Part shown: piece after piece, positions 1 to 7,820 of the stretch | Layout of the letters: each line of letters begins with the position of its first letter | How positions within the stretch are numbered: the first letter of the stretch is position 1 | Origin: Hyphomicrobiales bacterium | Lineage (GTDB): Bacteria; Pseudomonadota; Alphaproteobacteria; Rhizobiales; Xanthobacteraceae | NCBI GenBank assembly: GCA_021732215.1 | Contig: JAKFVL010000025.1 | Span: forward strand, 1 to 34,373 | Direction of reading: 5' to 3' | Length of the DNA: 34,373 nt | Program-made: the position numbers and the translations under genes | The notes under the pieces: generated by a model | What the model saw: only the letters and a program-made list of their open reading frames with translations | What the model was told of the DNA's origin: nothing | The model's database searches: none

Positions 1-1394
1 CCCCCAACCCCTCCCCACCGCAAGCGGGGGGAGGGGAGATGATTTTCCTCATGCAAATTGGGAAACTCGCTGGCGCCGGTCAGCACGTCCTTGCGGCGGG
101 CGATGTTCCTGTCGCGTTCGGCGCGCGATGCGGCGACTTTCTGCTGGATCAGGTTTTGCTCCAATGCTGCCCACACGCCGCCCGCGCGCTCGATCTCCTG
201 AAACAACGACCACGCGGAGTTGCACAGTTGTTGCGTCAGGGTTTCGATGCCGCCGGAGCCCGCCGCCGGATCGGCGACCTTCGCGAGATTGGATTCCTCA
301 AGCAGGATCAGCTGCGTGTTGCGCGCTGTCCGCCGTGCGAATGCATCGGGCAGGCCGAGCGCCAGCGTATGCGGCAGCACGCAGATGCTGTTGGCGCCGC
401 CAAGGCCAGCCGAGAATACGGCACCGGTCGCGCGCAGCATGTTCACGTTGGGATCGCGCTGCGTCAGCATCCGCCAAGCCGTTTCGGCTGAAATGAAAAG
501 CGGTTGCGGTGTCAGGCCGCAGCTCTGTTCGACGCGCGCCCAGAGCAGCCTCAGCGCGCGAAACTTCGCCATGGTGAGAAACTGATCGGCATCGGCGGAC
601 AGCCGCGCGTAGATCATGTGCCGTGCATCGTCGAGCGCGATGCCTCCAGCCTCCAGCGCACGCAGATAGGCAACGGCGGATGCGATGACGAACGCAAGCT
701 CCTGTGCTTCGGTGCCGCCTGCGTCATGGATCACACGGCCATCGGCGGCCGCGAAGGGGCCCTTGAAGCCCATCGCGGCCAGCCCGGCCACGTCGCCCGC
801 GACCGTCTTGGCAATATCAGCCCAGGAATGAGGGCTAGATCCCGATACGGCCGCAGCCCCGATCGGATCGAAACCGAAACGGCAATCGAGTTTGGCCGGC
901 GCGACGTTCCGAGCTTTCAGCAGTTCGGCAAAATGCAGCGCCGCGCTGCGCGACTGCGCGCCATGGTCGAACTTGATGTCGAATTCGATGGCGATGCCAG
1001 CGTCGAGATAGATACCGTCGAGCGCGCGGGCGAGCGCCTCTGCGGTCGGCTCAAGCCCTGTGCCGCGTGCGCCGTTGCTGCCTGCGAACACCAGCGTCAG
1101 GCCGTTGGCGCCGTTCTCCAGATCGTGCAGCGCCTGCGCGTTGGCTTGCGCCGCGTCGGGATGATCGACGCGCTGCATGATCTGCCACGGCTGCGCTGCG
1201 CCGCGTCCGGCAATCGACGACGCACCGGTTGCGCGCGGATAGATCGGTTCGATCTTGAGGCCGTCATAGGTCTTGCCGACCAGTTTTTCGAACGGCGCGC
1301 CTTTCAGCACGCCATCGACGAGCTTCAGCCACGCCTCGCGGTTCGCGGGCGGAAATTCGGCTGCCAGGCGCAGCTCTTCGGATTCTGATCCCAT
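1..1394 (-). CDS. mutA: Methylmalonyl-CoA mutase small subunit, 3' end cut by the window edge
   Basis: About 464 codons are present from an ATG at 1394, with GGGAG about 10 bases upstream, and no stop is met before base 1. The product begins MGSESEELRLAAEF and shows the mutase barrel typical of the small (non-catalytic) subunit: an IYPRATGASS segment, DDARHMIYARLSADAD, FLTMAKFRALR, NVNMLRATGAVFSAGLGGAN, and VADPAAGSGGIETLT. In this family the subunit pairs with MutB, which binds adenosylcobalamin, to interconvert methylmalonyl-CoA and succinyl-CoA in propionate breakdown. The C-terminal cobalamin-like domain would lie left of the window. Just after the conserved TGASEFPNL motif the frame runs through a C/G-rich palindrome (bases 8-36) that encodes a Pro/Arg/Gly stretch, probably a repeat inserted in frame. 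No reading-frame break is seen. It lies 112 bases downstream of folK but is probably a separate unit. Confidence 0.9.
   Translation of the reverse strand, partial: MGSESEELRLAAEFPPANREAWLKLVDGVLKGAPFEKLVGKTYDGLKIEPIYPRATGASSIAGRGAAQPWQIMQRVDHPDAAQANAQALHDLENGANGLTLVFAGSNGARGTGLEPTAEALARALDGIYLDAGIAIEFDIKFDHGAQSRSAALHFAELLKARNVAPAKLDCRFGFDPIGAAAVSGSSPHSWADIAKTVAGDVAGLAAMGFKGPFAAADGRVIHDAGGTEAQELAFVIASAVAYLRALEAGGIALDDARHMIYARLSADADQFLTMAKFRALRLLWARVEQSCGLTPQPLFISAETAWRMLTQRDPNVNMLRATGAVFSAGLGGANSICVLPHTLALGLPDAFARRTARNTQLILLEESNLAKVADPAAGSGGIETLTQQLCNSAWSLFQEIERAGGVWAALEQNLIQQKVAASRAERDRNIARRKDVLTGASEFPNLHEENHLPSPRLRWGGVG
8..36. repeat. C/G-rich palindrome inside the mutA reading frame
   Basis: Bases 8-21 (CCCCTCCCCACCGC) pair with 24-36 (GCGGGGGGAGGGG) to give a 13-bp stem with one bulged A and a two-base AA loop. 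The right window edge (34349-34369) carries a related CCCTCCCC/GGGGAGGG hairpin, so this looks like a dispersed repeat. It is translated in frame as part of mutA. It could alternatively be a native low-complexity loop of the protein. Confidence 0.6.
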
Positions 1395-1432
1395 TCGTCG
1401 CTCAACTCCCGGCAGATAACTTCGGCAAAAAA

Positions 1433-1462
1433 TGCACGAAATGCCAACGCAAAAAGTGCCAA
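1433..1462. promoter_or_regulatory. Tandem 15-bp direct repeat upstream of mutA, possible operator
   Basis: TGCACGAAATGCCAA (1433-1447) is followed directly by CGCAAAAAGTGCCAA (1448-1462). Eleven of 15 positions match, including a shared TGCCAA. The pair lies 39-68 bases upstream of the mutA start, where a regulator would bind. The factor is unknown. The GG and GC pairs within each unit are 8 bases apart, so this is not a sigma-54 promoter. Confidence 0.3.
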
Positions 1463-1506
1463 CCCCTGCCGATGCTTAACCAGCGCTGTTTTCCGCCAAA
1501 GCGGGC

Positions 1507-1998
1507 TCAGGTCAAGGGCGGAAGACGTTCGATTCCGGTGGTGTTGAGGTCTGCCAGGACTGCCGACGGCGTCCGCCCGGCGATCCACCGGTCAGGAGCG
1601 ATTTCGGCCAGCGGCACCAGGACGAAGGCGCGCTCGAACAGGCGCGGGTGGGGCAGCGTCAGTCCGGGCTTTTCAAACCGCACGTCGTCGTAGGTGAGGA
1701 TGTCGAGATCGAGCGGGCGCGGCCCCCAGCGCCGCTCGCTTTTCCGGTCACGGCCGAATTTGGCTTCGATCCGATGCAGCACGAACAGCAGAGCGTGCGG
1801 ATCGAGGCCGGTATCGATCTCGATGCAGGCGTTGATGAAACGATCCTGCTGCTCGTCGCCCCATGGCGGTGTGGCGTAGTCCGACGAGCGAGCGGTCAGC
1901 GCCGCCTGCGTCATGCCGCAGATCATCGGGATCGCCTTGGCAAAGGTGGCGCGGACATCGCCGACATTGCCGCCCAGCGCGATCAGGACACTGGCCAT
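1507..1998 (-). CDS. folK: 2-amino-4-hydroxy-6-hydroxymethyldihydropteridine pyrophosphokinase
   Basis: 163 residues, the usual size for HPPK. The enzyme transfers pyrophosphate from ATP to 6-hydroxymethyl-dihydropterin, just before dihydropteroate synthase in folate synthesis, in the cytoplasm. Visible signatures are the N-terminal ALGGNVGD loop, RSSDYATPPWGDEQQDRFINACIE in the middle, RIEAKFGRDR, and the family hallmark RRWGPRPLDLDIL with the metal-binding Asp pair. The start at 1998 (MASVLIALGG) is preferred over an upstream GTG because family members begin just before the GGN motif. It sits 7 bases after the folB stop, so the two are almost certainly co-transcribed. Confidence 0.95.
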   Translation of the reverse strand: MASVLIALGGNVGDVRATFAKAIPMICGMTQAALTARSSDYATPPWGDEQQDRFINACIEIDTGLDPHALLFVLHRIEAKFGRDRKSERRWGPRPLDLDILTYDDVRFEKPGLTLPHPRLFERAFVLVPLAEIAPDRWIAGRTPSAVLADLNTTGIERLPPLT

Positions 1999-2005
1999 GA
2001 TGGGT

Positions 2006-2371
2006 TCAGCCGCGCGTCCGTGTGAGAATGACACCGGCGTCGTCGAAGATCGCAGCGATTGGCGCGTGCGGCTTGTGAACGGTCACCTTGATGGCCTGAA
2101 CCTTGGGGAAGCCAGCCAGCACGGCATCGGCGACGGCGCCTGCCGCGCCTTCGACCAGCTTGTAGTTGACGTCCTTGAAGGCGGCGGTCGCGGTCGCCAC
2201 CACATTGGCATACGAGACCGTATCGGCAAGGCGATCCGATCGGGAGGACGCCGACAGATCGACGGACAGTTCGAGGTCGATCACGAAGCGTTGGCCGACC
2301 TCTCCCTCATAATCCAGAATGCCGTGGTGTGCGTGCAGCACAAGACCGCGGACAAAGATGGTGTCGCTCAT
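2006..2371 (-). CDS. folB: Dihydroneopterin aldolase
   Basis: 121 residues, typical length. It cleaves 7,8-dihydroneopterin to 6-hydroxymethyl-dihydropterin and glycolaldehyde, supplying the FolK substrate. The sequence shows the family pattern: IFVRGLVLHAHHGILDYEGEVGQRFVIDLEL at the N-terminus, a DRLADTVSYANV segment, and VHKPHAPI near the end. The start at 2371 (MSDTIFVRGL) is chosen because the preceding in-frame residues do not resemble the family. It lies between folP (146 bases upstream) and folK (7 bases downstream). The upstream gap is long enough for its own promoter, though readthrough from folP is also possible. Confidence 0.95.
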   Translation of the reverse strand: MSDTIFVRGLVLHAHHGILDYEGEVGQRFVIDLELSVDLSASSRSDRLADTVSYANVVATATAAFKDVNYKLVEGAAGAVADAVLAGFPKVQAIKVTVHKPHAPIAAIFDDAGVILTRTRG

Positions 2372-2517
2372 GCCAGTACCCCGGTTCCGAAATTCGTAAT
2401 CCTCGCAGCAACCCTTCAACGAACTTCGGAAACGAAAGGGTACTGGCTAACTATATTCTCTAGTACCGCTTTCGATCTGAAGTTTCTGGTTGAACTTGCA
2501 GTGAGCGGCGCAGGAAC

Positions 2518-3387
2518 TCAGATCGGCGGTGCCAAGTCCTCGATGGCAGCGCTGACGCGCAGCGCCTGAACGGTGTCCGCCACGTCATGGGCGCGGATGA
2601 TATTTGCACCTCGGCTCGCGGCCATCAGGTGTGCTGCGATCGAGCCGCCCAGCCGCTCTCGGGGTTCGGACGGGACGACGCTGGCGATGAAGCGCTTGCG
2701 CGAGGCGCCGATCAGCAGCGGACAGCCGAAGCCATGAAGCTCGCCAAGCCGTGCAAGAACGGTCATGCTCTGCTCGGGCGTCTTGCCGAAACCGATGCCG
2801 GGATCAAGCACGATGCTGCCGTCGGGGATGCCAGCTTTGGCTGCGATCTCCAGCGAGCGGCGGAAAAACACCGCGATGTCCTTCAGGATATCGATCGCCG
2901 GATCGGCGGCATCGCGGTTGTGCATGATGATGACCGGAACGTTTGTCCGCGCCACCACGCCGGCCATTTCCGGGTCGCGCTGCAAACCCCAGACATCGTT
3001 GACGATGGCGGCACCCTGCGAGATTGCCCAATCTGCGACCTCGGCTTTCATGGTGTCGATCGAGACCGGCGTGCCGAGTGCGGCGACGCGGCTGAGGATC
3101 GGCTCAAGGCGGCGCTTTTCTTCTTCTGCCGATACGGGTTCAGCACCGCCATATGGCCGGGTGGATTCCGCGCCGATGTCGATGATGTCCGCGCCCGCGG
3201 CGATCATGGTCCTGGCCTGCGCGATCGCATCTGCGGGTGCGAGGAATGCGCCGCCATCGGAAAACGAGTCCGGCGTCACATTCAGCACGCCCATTACCGC
3301 GGCGAACGGCCGCGCAAAGAGCGGCGACAGGGTCCTGTGGACCGGCTGGCGCGGGGACATGGCAGCGGACGGTCTCGGATGGGCCAT
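2518..3387 (-). CDS. folP: Dihydropteroate synthase
   Basis: It condenses 6-hydroxymethyl-dihydropterin pyrophosphate with p-aminobenzoate, and is the sulfonamide target. All family motifs are present in order: VMGVLNVTPDSFSDGG, DIGAESTRPYG, PVSIDTMKAEVA, IVNDVWG, VIIMHNR, IVLDPGIGFGKT, LIGASRKRFI and IRAHDVADT. The start is uncertain. ATG codons at 3438, 3387 and 3360 are in frame and none has a clear ribosome-binding site. 3387 gives 289 residues, close to the usual length. The gene follows DUF4332 by about 95 bases and precedes folB and folK on the same strand, forming a compact folate locus. Confidence 0.94.
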   Translation of the reverse strand: MAHPRPSAAMSPRQPVHRTLSPLFARPFAAVMGVLNVTPDSFSDGGAFLAPADAIAQARTMIAAGADIIDIGAESTRPYGGAEPVSAEEEKRRLEPILSRVAALGTPVSIDTMKAEVADWAISQGAAIVNDVWGLQRDPEMAGVVARTNVPVIIMHNRDAADPAIDILKDIAVFFRRSLEIAAKAGIPDGSIVLDPGIGFGKTPEQSMTVLARLGELHGFGCPLLIGASRKRFIASVVPSEPRERLGGSIAAHLMAASRGANIIRAHDVADTVQALRVSAAIEDLAPPI

Positions 3388-3481
3388 GGCGGTGGATTTG
3401 CGCGGTCCCACCGGGGGAGTCAAGGCGTGCAAAACCATCTGCGCTCGAGCAGAACTGCTTCTCGTATCAACTGGAAGGGTT

Positions 3482-3889
3482 TTAATATGTGATCTTGGGT
3501 GGCAGCTTCTTGGCACGCTCGATCAGTTGCTCCAAGGACCGTTCCGAGGGCAGAATATCGACCAGCTTGCGTTTGCTGTTCGCGTCCTTCATGGCTTCCG
3601 CCAGGCGCTTCGGGTTGCGCATGGCAAGCTCGCGCACAGTCGTGACGCCGGCTGCCCGCAAAAGTCCATTCTTGCCAGAGCCGATCCCGGGAACGCGCAT
3701 GTAGTCGGCCTGCTTTGCCCAATCCAGAACCTGCTTTTCTGTGGCGCCGATACGTGAAGCGAGTTCCTTGCGCGCCTTCGGGGTACGCGCGGCGTCCAGA
3801 AGTGCGTCCGTAGTCCGGACGCCGATAGCTTTCAGCTTCGCGACCGTATGGACGTGAAGATTTTCAATCTTGGAAAGGGGGTATGTCAT
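3482..3889 (-). CDS. DUF4332 helix-hairpin-helix protein
   Basis: 135 residues beginning MTYPLSKIENLHVHTVAKLKAIGV. Two helix-hairpin-helix-like stretches can be read: KIENLHVHTVAKLKAIGVRTTDALLDAARTPKARKELA (about 7-44) and the YMRVPGIGSGKNGLLRAAGVTTVRELAMRNPKRLAEAM region (about 63-99). This matches DUF4332 proteins, which resemble the DNA-binding HhH repeats of repair enzymes. No catalytic domain is visible. The start at 3889 removes an unrelated N-terminal extension. It is the first gene of the leftward folate cluster, about 95 bases before folP, and could share its transcript. Its role is unknown; DNA binding is inference from the fold. Confidence 0.8.
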   Translation of the reverse strand: MTYPLSKIENLHVHTVAKLKAIGVRTTDALLDAARTPKARKELASRIGATEKQVLDWAKQADYMRVPGIGSGKNGLLRAAGVTTVRELAMRNPKRLAEAMKDANSKRKLVDILPSERSLEQLIERAKKLPPKITY

Positions 3890-4531
3890 GATACTCGAAA
3901 GCAAATTTGGCGACGGGCGGGCAACTCTCTTGACAGACGGACTGCTGACGGCGTTCCGAGTCAGTCGCTGTCCCACCTGAAACGTCCGCTGTCCGGTTCG
4001 TCGCGGCGGATCGCATAAAGTTCACCGGAGATTGCATTCGACGAAATGCGACTTCCGAAGCCGCCCGTCGCCGTTGCAATAACTGTCTGTGCGCTGACCG
4101 GACGGGTCAGTTGACTGATGATTTTACGCATTGTGCCCAACCCCACCGGCTGTTCGCCGGACTTTCCTCGCGATTTATCTTGAGCCGATGCCGCCTCAAT
4201 TACAAGCGACGAACGTGGCGCGCGATGTGTTTGTCATTGATCGCGGGCGAGTGTTGCATCAATGCAAGACTTGCGGCACGGCTTTCGCGGGATTGTATCT
4301 CGATCGACGGGAGGGATCGTCGTGCGATTGGACGCCGCCGGATCGAAGCGGACTGCACCAAGGAGGGGTTCCTCGGCGCTTTACGAAGGGCGGTTCAATC
4401 GGTTTCAATATCGCGTATAATATTTGCAAGGCTGATGCCCGTCTTGATGCGGGTATGCAATGACTACTCGTTCTGATGCGAAAGCGGTCCGCTCCGATAC
4501 GATATCGGCCGGACGACGAAGGAATGGATCG
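3890..4531. other. Poorly coding gap between DUF4332 and the HerA-like gene
   Basis: About 640 bases with no convincing long gene. Besides the 56-residue candidate at 3961-4131 there is a rightward 91-codon frame at 4188-4463 (MPPQLQATNV...) with a CKTCG pair and one later Cys. Its TGA overlaps an ATG at 4460 that is in frame with the following ATPase gene. Codon third positions in that frame are less GC-rich than in neighbouring genes, so it is left undecided. The divergent promoters for the genes on either side should be here. I could not assign them. Confidence 0.5.
3961..4131 (-). CDS. Small hypothetical protein, 56 residues
   Basis: A short frame from ATG at 4131 (MRKIISQLTRPVS) to TGA at 3961, preceded by GGTGGGG about 7 bases upstream as a weak ribosome-binding site. 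A GTG at 4146 is an alternative start. The C-terminal half, with an ISGELYAIRRDEPDSG segment, has the mixed composition of a real protein rather than the Arg/Ala-rich look of antisense frames. I do not recognise the family and see no membrane segment. It is the best coding candidate in an otherwise poorly coding gap, and lies 71 bases upstream of DUF4332 on the same strand. Confidence 0.4.
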   Translation of the reverse strand: MRKIISQLTRPVSAQTVIATATGGFGSRISSNAISGELYAIRRDEPDSGRFRWDSD

Positions 4532-6163
4532 ATGGCGAACGGCGATACCGCAGAAAAGATTTTTATCGGCAAAGGCGATGATCTGGCCTGGCTGACGCTC
4601 GGTCTGGCCAATCGGCACGGGCTCGCAACAGGCGCCACCGGAACCGGTAAAACAGTGTCGCTTCAGATCATGGCCGAAGGTTTTGCCAGGGCAGGCGTTC
4701 CGGTTTTCGCCGCCGACATCAAGGGGGACCTGTCAGGTATCTCGGCGCCGGGCGAAGCAAAAGACTTTATTCTCAAGCGGGCCAAGGACATGGACCTCGT
4801 TTTCGAGCCGGACGAGTTCTCGACGGTGTTCTGGGATGTGTTCGGCGAGCAGGGTCATCCGGTGCGCGCGACCGTCTCGGAAATGGGGCCGCTGCTGCTG
4901 GCGCGGATGCTGGATCTCAATGATGTGCAGGAAGGCGTCCTCAACGTGGCGTTCAAGATCGCCGACGAAGAGGGATTACCGCTGCTCGATTTCAAGGACC
5001 TGCGTTCGATCCTCGATGCGATCTCTCCCGCCGACAAGAAGCGCAAGGGCGACGACGATGGCGGCAGTGGCCTCGACGATATCAAGGCCGCAGCGCAAAA
5101 ATTCGGCAATGTCACCAAGCCGACAATCGGCACCATCCAGCGACAGTTGCTGGTGCTGGAAAATCAGGGTGGCGAGCGCTTCTTTGGCGAACCCGCGCTG
5201 CAATTGAAAGACTTCATGCGCACCGATAGTGCAGGCCGGGGCATGATTAACATCCTGGCCGCAGACAAGCTGATGTCGTCTCCGCGGCTCTATGCGACCT
5301 TCCTGCTCTGGATGCTGTCGGAGCTGTTCGAGGAACTGCCGGAAGCCGGCGACCCGCCAAAGCCGAAACTGGTGTTCTTTTTCGATGAGGCGCATCTGCT
5401 GTTTACTGACGCGCCAAAGGCGTTGCTCGACAAGATCGAGCAGGTGGTGCGGCTGATCCGCTCCAAGGGCGTCGGCGTCTATTTCGTCACGCAGAATCCG
5501 ATCGATGTGCCGGATCGGGTGCTGGCCCAGCTCGGCAATCGTATCCAGCATGCGCTGCGTGCTTTCACCCCGCGAGATCAAAAGGCGGTCGCCGCGGCCG
5601 CACAAACCTTCCGGCCCAATCCGAAGCTGGACACCACCAAGGTCATCACCGAACTCGGCAAGGGTGAAGCGCTGGTGTCGTTCCTCGAAGGTAACGGCAC
5701 GCCGGCAATGGTGGAGCGGGTTTTCATCCGCCCGCCGACGGCCCGGATGGGGCCGATCACAGCCGAGGAACGCAAGGCGATCATGGCCAAGAGTCCGGTG
5801 AAAGGAAAATACGACAAGGCGATCGATTCCGAATCCGCTTACGAGATGCTGCACAAGCGGCTGACCCAGACCGCGGCGCCGGTCGGCACGCCGGGCACCG
5901 ATCCGGGCGTTCCGGCGCCGGGCGGCGGCGGCATTCTCGACAAACTGACGAATATCGTCGGCACTATCTTCGGCACCAACCGGCCGCGCGGCCAGAAGCT
6001 CTCGACCGGACAGGTGGTCGCTCGCGACCTCGCGCGCTCGGTCACCGGCGTGGTGATCGGCGGCGCGGCCGCAAAGGTGGGGCGCTCGGTCGCGGGATCG
6101 ATGGGCGGTTCGATCGGCCGCTCGATCGTGCGCGGCGCGCTTGGCAGTCTGCTCAGACGGTAG
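4532..6163 (+). CDS. HerA-like helicase/ATPase, DUF853 family
   Basis: 543 residues. Walker A GATGTGKT lies at about 34-41 and Walker B LVFFFDEAH has the DE pair at 285-286. VRLIRSKGVGVYFVTQNPIDVP follows, as in the HerA/FtsK branch of P-loop motors. Other DUF853 hallmarks are ADIKGDLSGIS, RATVSEMGPLLLARML, TIGTIQRQLLVLE and QLGNRIQHALRAFTPRDQKAV. The C-terminal 100 residues are Gly/Pro-rich and end in a small-residue hydrophobic stretch. The start at 4532 has AAGGAA seven bases upstream; an ATG at 4460 would add an uncharacteristic Arg/Ser-rich tail. It stands alone, without the NurA nuclease seen with archaeal HerA. DNA translocation is inferred from the family, and no cellular role can be read here. 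Confidence 0.9.
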   Translation: MANGDTAEKIFIGKGDDLAWLTLGLANRHGLATGATGTGKTVSLQIMAEGFARAGVPVFAADIKGDLSGISAPGEAKDFILKRAKDMDLVFEPDEFSTVFWDVFGEQGHPVRATVSEMGPLLLARMLDLNDVQEGVLNVAFKIADEEGLPLLDFKDLRSILDAISPADKKRKGDDDGGSGLDDIKAAAQKFGNVTKPTIGTIQRQLLVLENQGGERFFGEPALQLKDFMRTDSAGRGMINILAADKLMSSPRLYATFLLWMLSELFEELPEAGDPPKPKLVFFFDEAHLLFTDAPKALLDKIEQVVRLIRSKGVGVYFVTQNPIDVPDRVLAQLGNRIQHALRAFTPRDQKAVAAAAQTFRPNPKLDTTKVITELGKGEALVSFLEGNGTPAMVERVFIRPPTARMGPITAEERKAIMAKSPVKGKYDKAIDSESAYEMLHKRLTQTAAPVGTPGTDPGVPAPGGGGILDKLTNIVGTIFGTNRPRGQKLSTGQVVARDLARSVTGVVIGGAAAKVGRSVAGSMGGSIGRSIVRGALGSLLRR

Positions 6164-6212
6164 CGCAATTCAACTTCGTTGAAACCAGACTCGGCGCTTT
6201 CTTTCTGGTTTA

Positions 6213-6259
6213 GGCATGATCTTGTCCGAAAACCGGTTTCCACTTTTCGGGATCATGCC
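6213..6259 (-). repeat. Palindromic repeat family A, copy 1
   Basis: GGCATGATC (6213-6221) and GATCATGCC (6251-6259) bound a 47-base element whose core, read leftward, contains CCCGAAAAGTGGAAACCGG. Further copies lie at 11496-11545 and 23621-23654 in the same orientation relative to the upstream gene. It abuts the TAG stop of the DUF1272 gene (6260-6262). The long stem suggests an RNA 3'-end structure, but there is no U tract for a classical terminator. Confidence 0.85.
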
Positions 6260-6568
6260 CTAGCGCCGTTCCGGCGGAATGTCGCGGACCTGAGCGGCAA
6301 AGTCTGCGACGTCGTCGCGGCTGTATTTGAGATGCACGCGATCGGTGGATGCCGGATGACTGCCAAGGCTGACGCCCTTGCGTCGTTCGGTTTCGGGACG
6401 GATCGGCCGGAGCACGAAGCCGCCGCCGCAATTCGGGCAGACGTTCGAGAGCTTCGTCGTTACGCAATCGGCACAGAAGGTGCACTCGTAGCTGCAGATC
6501 ATCGCATCCGTTGCAGACGGTATGAGATCCTTGTCGCAATACTCGCAGTTCGGCCGAAGTTTCAACAT
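6260..6568 (-). CDS. DUF1272 zinc-ribbon-like protein
   Basis: 102 residues with eight cysteines in the DUF1272 arrangement: NCEYC (C8, C11), CSYEC (C25, C29), CADC (C32, C35) and CPNC (C44, C47), followed by GGGFVLRPIRPE. The spacing suggests two zinc sites. DUF1272 members are usually about 60-90 residues, so the tail after residue 60 (LGSHPASTDRVHLKYSRDDV...) is extra and may be lineage-specific. The gene stands alone, convergent with the HerA-like gene, and its stop is followed immediately by repeat A. Function is unknown. Binding of metal, and perhaps nucleic acid or a partner protein, is inference from the cysteines only. Confidence 0.85.
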   Translation of the reverse strand: MLKLRPNCEYCDKDLIPSATDAMICSYECTFCADCVTTKLSNVCPNCGGGFVLRPIRPETERRKGVSLGSHPASTDRVHLKYSRDDVADFAAQVRDIPPERR

Positions 6569-6628
6569 GGCTTGCCTTCAAAGTGATTATGCGCGCGGTC
6601 TGCCGTTGCAAAGGACATAGATTCCTCG

Positions 6629-7819
6629 TTATCGCCGCTCAACGATTTTCCTCAACTCTTCGATATATCGGGACCTCCCGACAAAGGATTCATTCTCTTC
6701 CACGATCATGACCTGAACCTCACGGAGGGCATCGAGGTCGCCGTCGGCCGGCGTTCGCTTCAGCACCCGATACGGTTCGCCGCCATACGTTTCGAGTTTC
6801 AGGTAGAACAGGACCTTCAGATTTTTAAGACAGTCGTGCCCGATCAGAAGTTCGGCCGGCAGGTGAGAAAAACTGCTTCCGACAATGACGGCGTTCAGAG
6901 TGCTCGCAGGAGTGCCGGCGCATGGTACGTCGCGCTCCAGTTTGATCTTGTGGGTCGAGTAGGCGACGGGCGGGGACAGGACATTCAGAAATTCGGCGAG
7001 ATCGCGATCCGAACCCTCGATCACGCGGGACGATGTATATGCAAGGGATAATTTGGGCAGCAGTTCCCGTTGTGCCTGCCGGTTGACCTCGTCAATGATG
7101 GCCAATGTCGTCTTGCCCGCTCCGAGGCTATCCCAATGAAGCGCGCCCCGTGGAAACAGGTCCAATTTCAGGGTTGTCCTCAGTTCGTGAACCAGACTTG
7201 CCGCGTCCAGCACGATGATCCCGCTCGCGCGCAGGCGCGAGACGTATTCCGGGATGAACCCGGCACGCGCAGACTCGGTGCTTGGGCAGGGCCACAGGCT
7301 GACGAAGTACTCAGGAAGATGGGCGATTTTCGACGGTGTGATCAGGTAAATGAACACAGCGCCCTTGGCACGGTAGTAATCCTGAATCTGCAGCAGGTCC
7401 GGGACGATTGCGTCGGCGCGCTGTTTGGCAAGGCCGGCCGTCCGCTGGCAATACTCCGCCAGATACAAACTTTGACCCAGCTGTCCGTTGCTGCCGACGA
7501 TCACTTCCTTGAGGAAGGTTTGACCGAAAAACCGAAACCGCAGTTCGTTGTTGAGCCGGATCAGAAAATTGCGGAAGGGAATGGCTTCGATCACCCGTTC
7601 CGAAATCGCTTTTTGCAGGCGTCCCTCTTCGACGGCCTTCCATGACCAGTCGAGTTGCAGAGCGCGCGTGACCCCGATCAGCGGCGGGCCGAAAGAGATC
7701 GCAGGCCGCCCGATGGTCTGGATCGTAATCAGATTCCAGATCGTCAAGGCCGGAACAGCTACAAGTACAATAGCCGCGAGCCATCGCATTACAGGTTGGA
7801 ATGAGAGCGTGCGGCGCAT
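6629..7819 (-). CDS. AlgX/AlgJ-like acetyltransferase accessory protein (SGNH-like)
   Basis: 396 residues with an N-terminal membrane anchor (about residues 13-32, WLAAIVLVAVPALTIWNLIT) and a large periplasmic part. The pairing with an MBOAT gene and the motifs GSNGQLGQSLYLAEYC, VFIYLITPSKIAHLP, LFPRGALHWDSLGA and NAVIVGSSFSHLP match the AlgX/AlgJ/PatB type, which moves acetyl groups from the MBOAT partner to an exported polysaccharide. The Ser of GSSFS and the His of ALHW would be catalytic. The Asp of the usual DxHW triad motif is not in its normal place. The start at 7819 is one base after the MBOAT stop, indicating translational coupling. The glycan acted on cannot be told from this window. 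Confidence 0.82.
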   Translation of the reverse strand: MRRTLSFQPVMRWLAAIVLVAVPALTIWNLITIQTIGRPAISFGPPLIGVTRALQLDWSWKAVEEGRLQKAISERVIEAIPFRNFLIRLNNELRFRFFGQTFLKEVIVGSNGQLGQSLYLAEYCQRTAGLAKQRADAIVPDLLQIQDYYRAKGAVFIYLITPSKIAHLPEYFVSLWPCPSTESARAGFIPEYVSRLRASGIIVLDAASLVHELRTTLKLDLFPRGALHWDSLGAGKTTLAIIDEVNRQAQRELLPKLSLAYTSSRVIEGSDRDLAEFLNVLSPPVAYSTHKIKLERDVPCAGTPASTLNAVIVGSSFSHLPAELLIGHDCLKNLKVLFYLKLETYGGEPYRVLKRTPADGDLDALREVQVMIVEENESFVGRSRYIEELRKIVERR

Positions 7820-7820
7820 G

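Noticed and set aside
504-1388. 294-codon rightward open frame
   Set aside because: It lies opposite the mutA gene, which has clear mutase motifs, and its Arg/Cys/Gln-rich product is typical of an antisense shadow.
1426-1462. Possible sigma-54 promoter (TTGGCAC...TGC) for mutA
   Set aside because: The GG and GC elements are 8 bases apart instead of 10 in both candidate copies, so sigma-54 would not recognise it.
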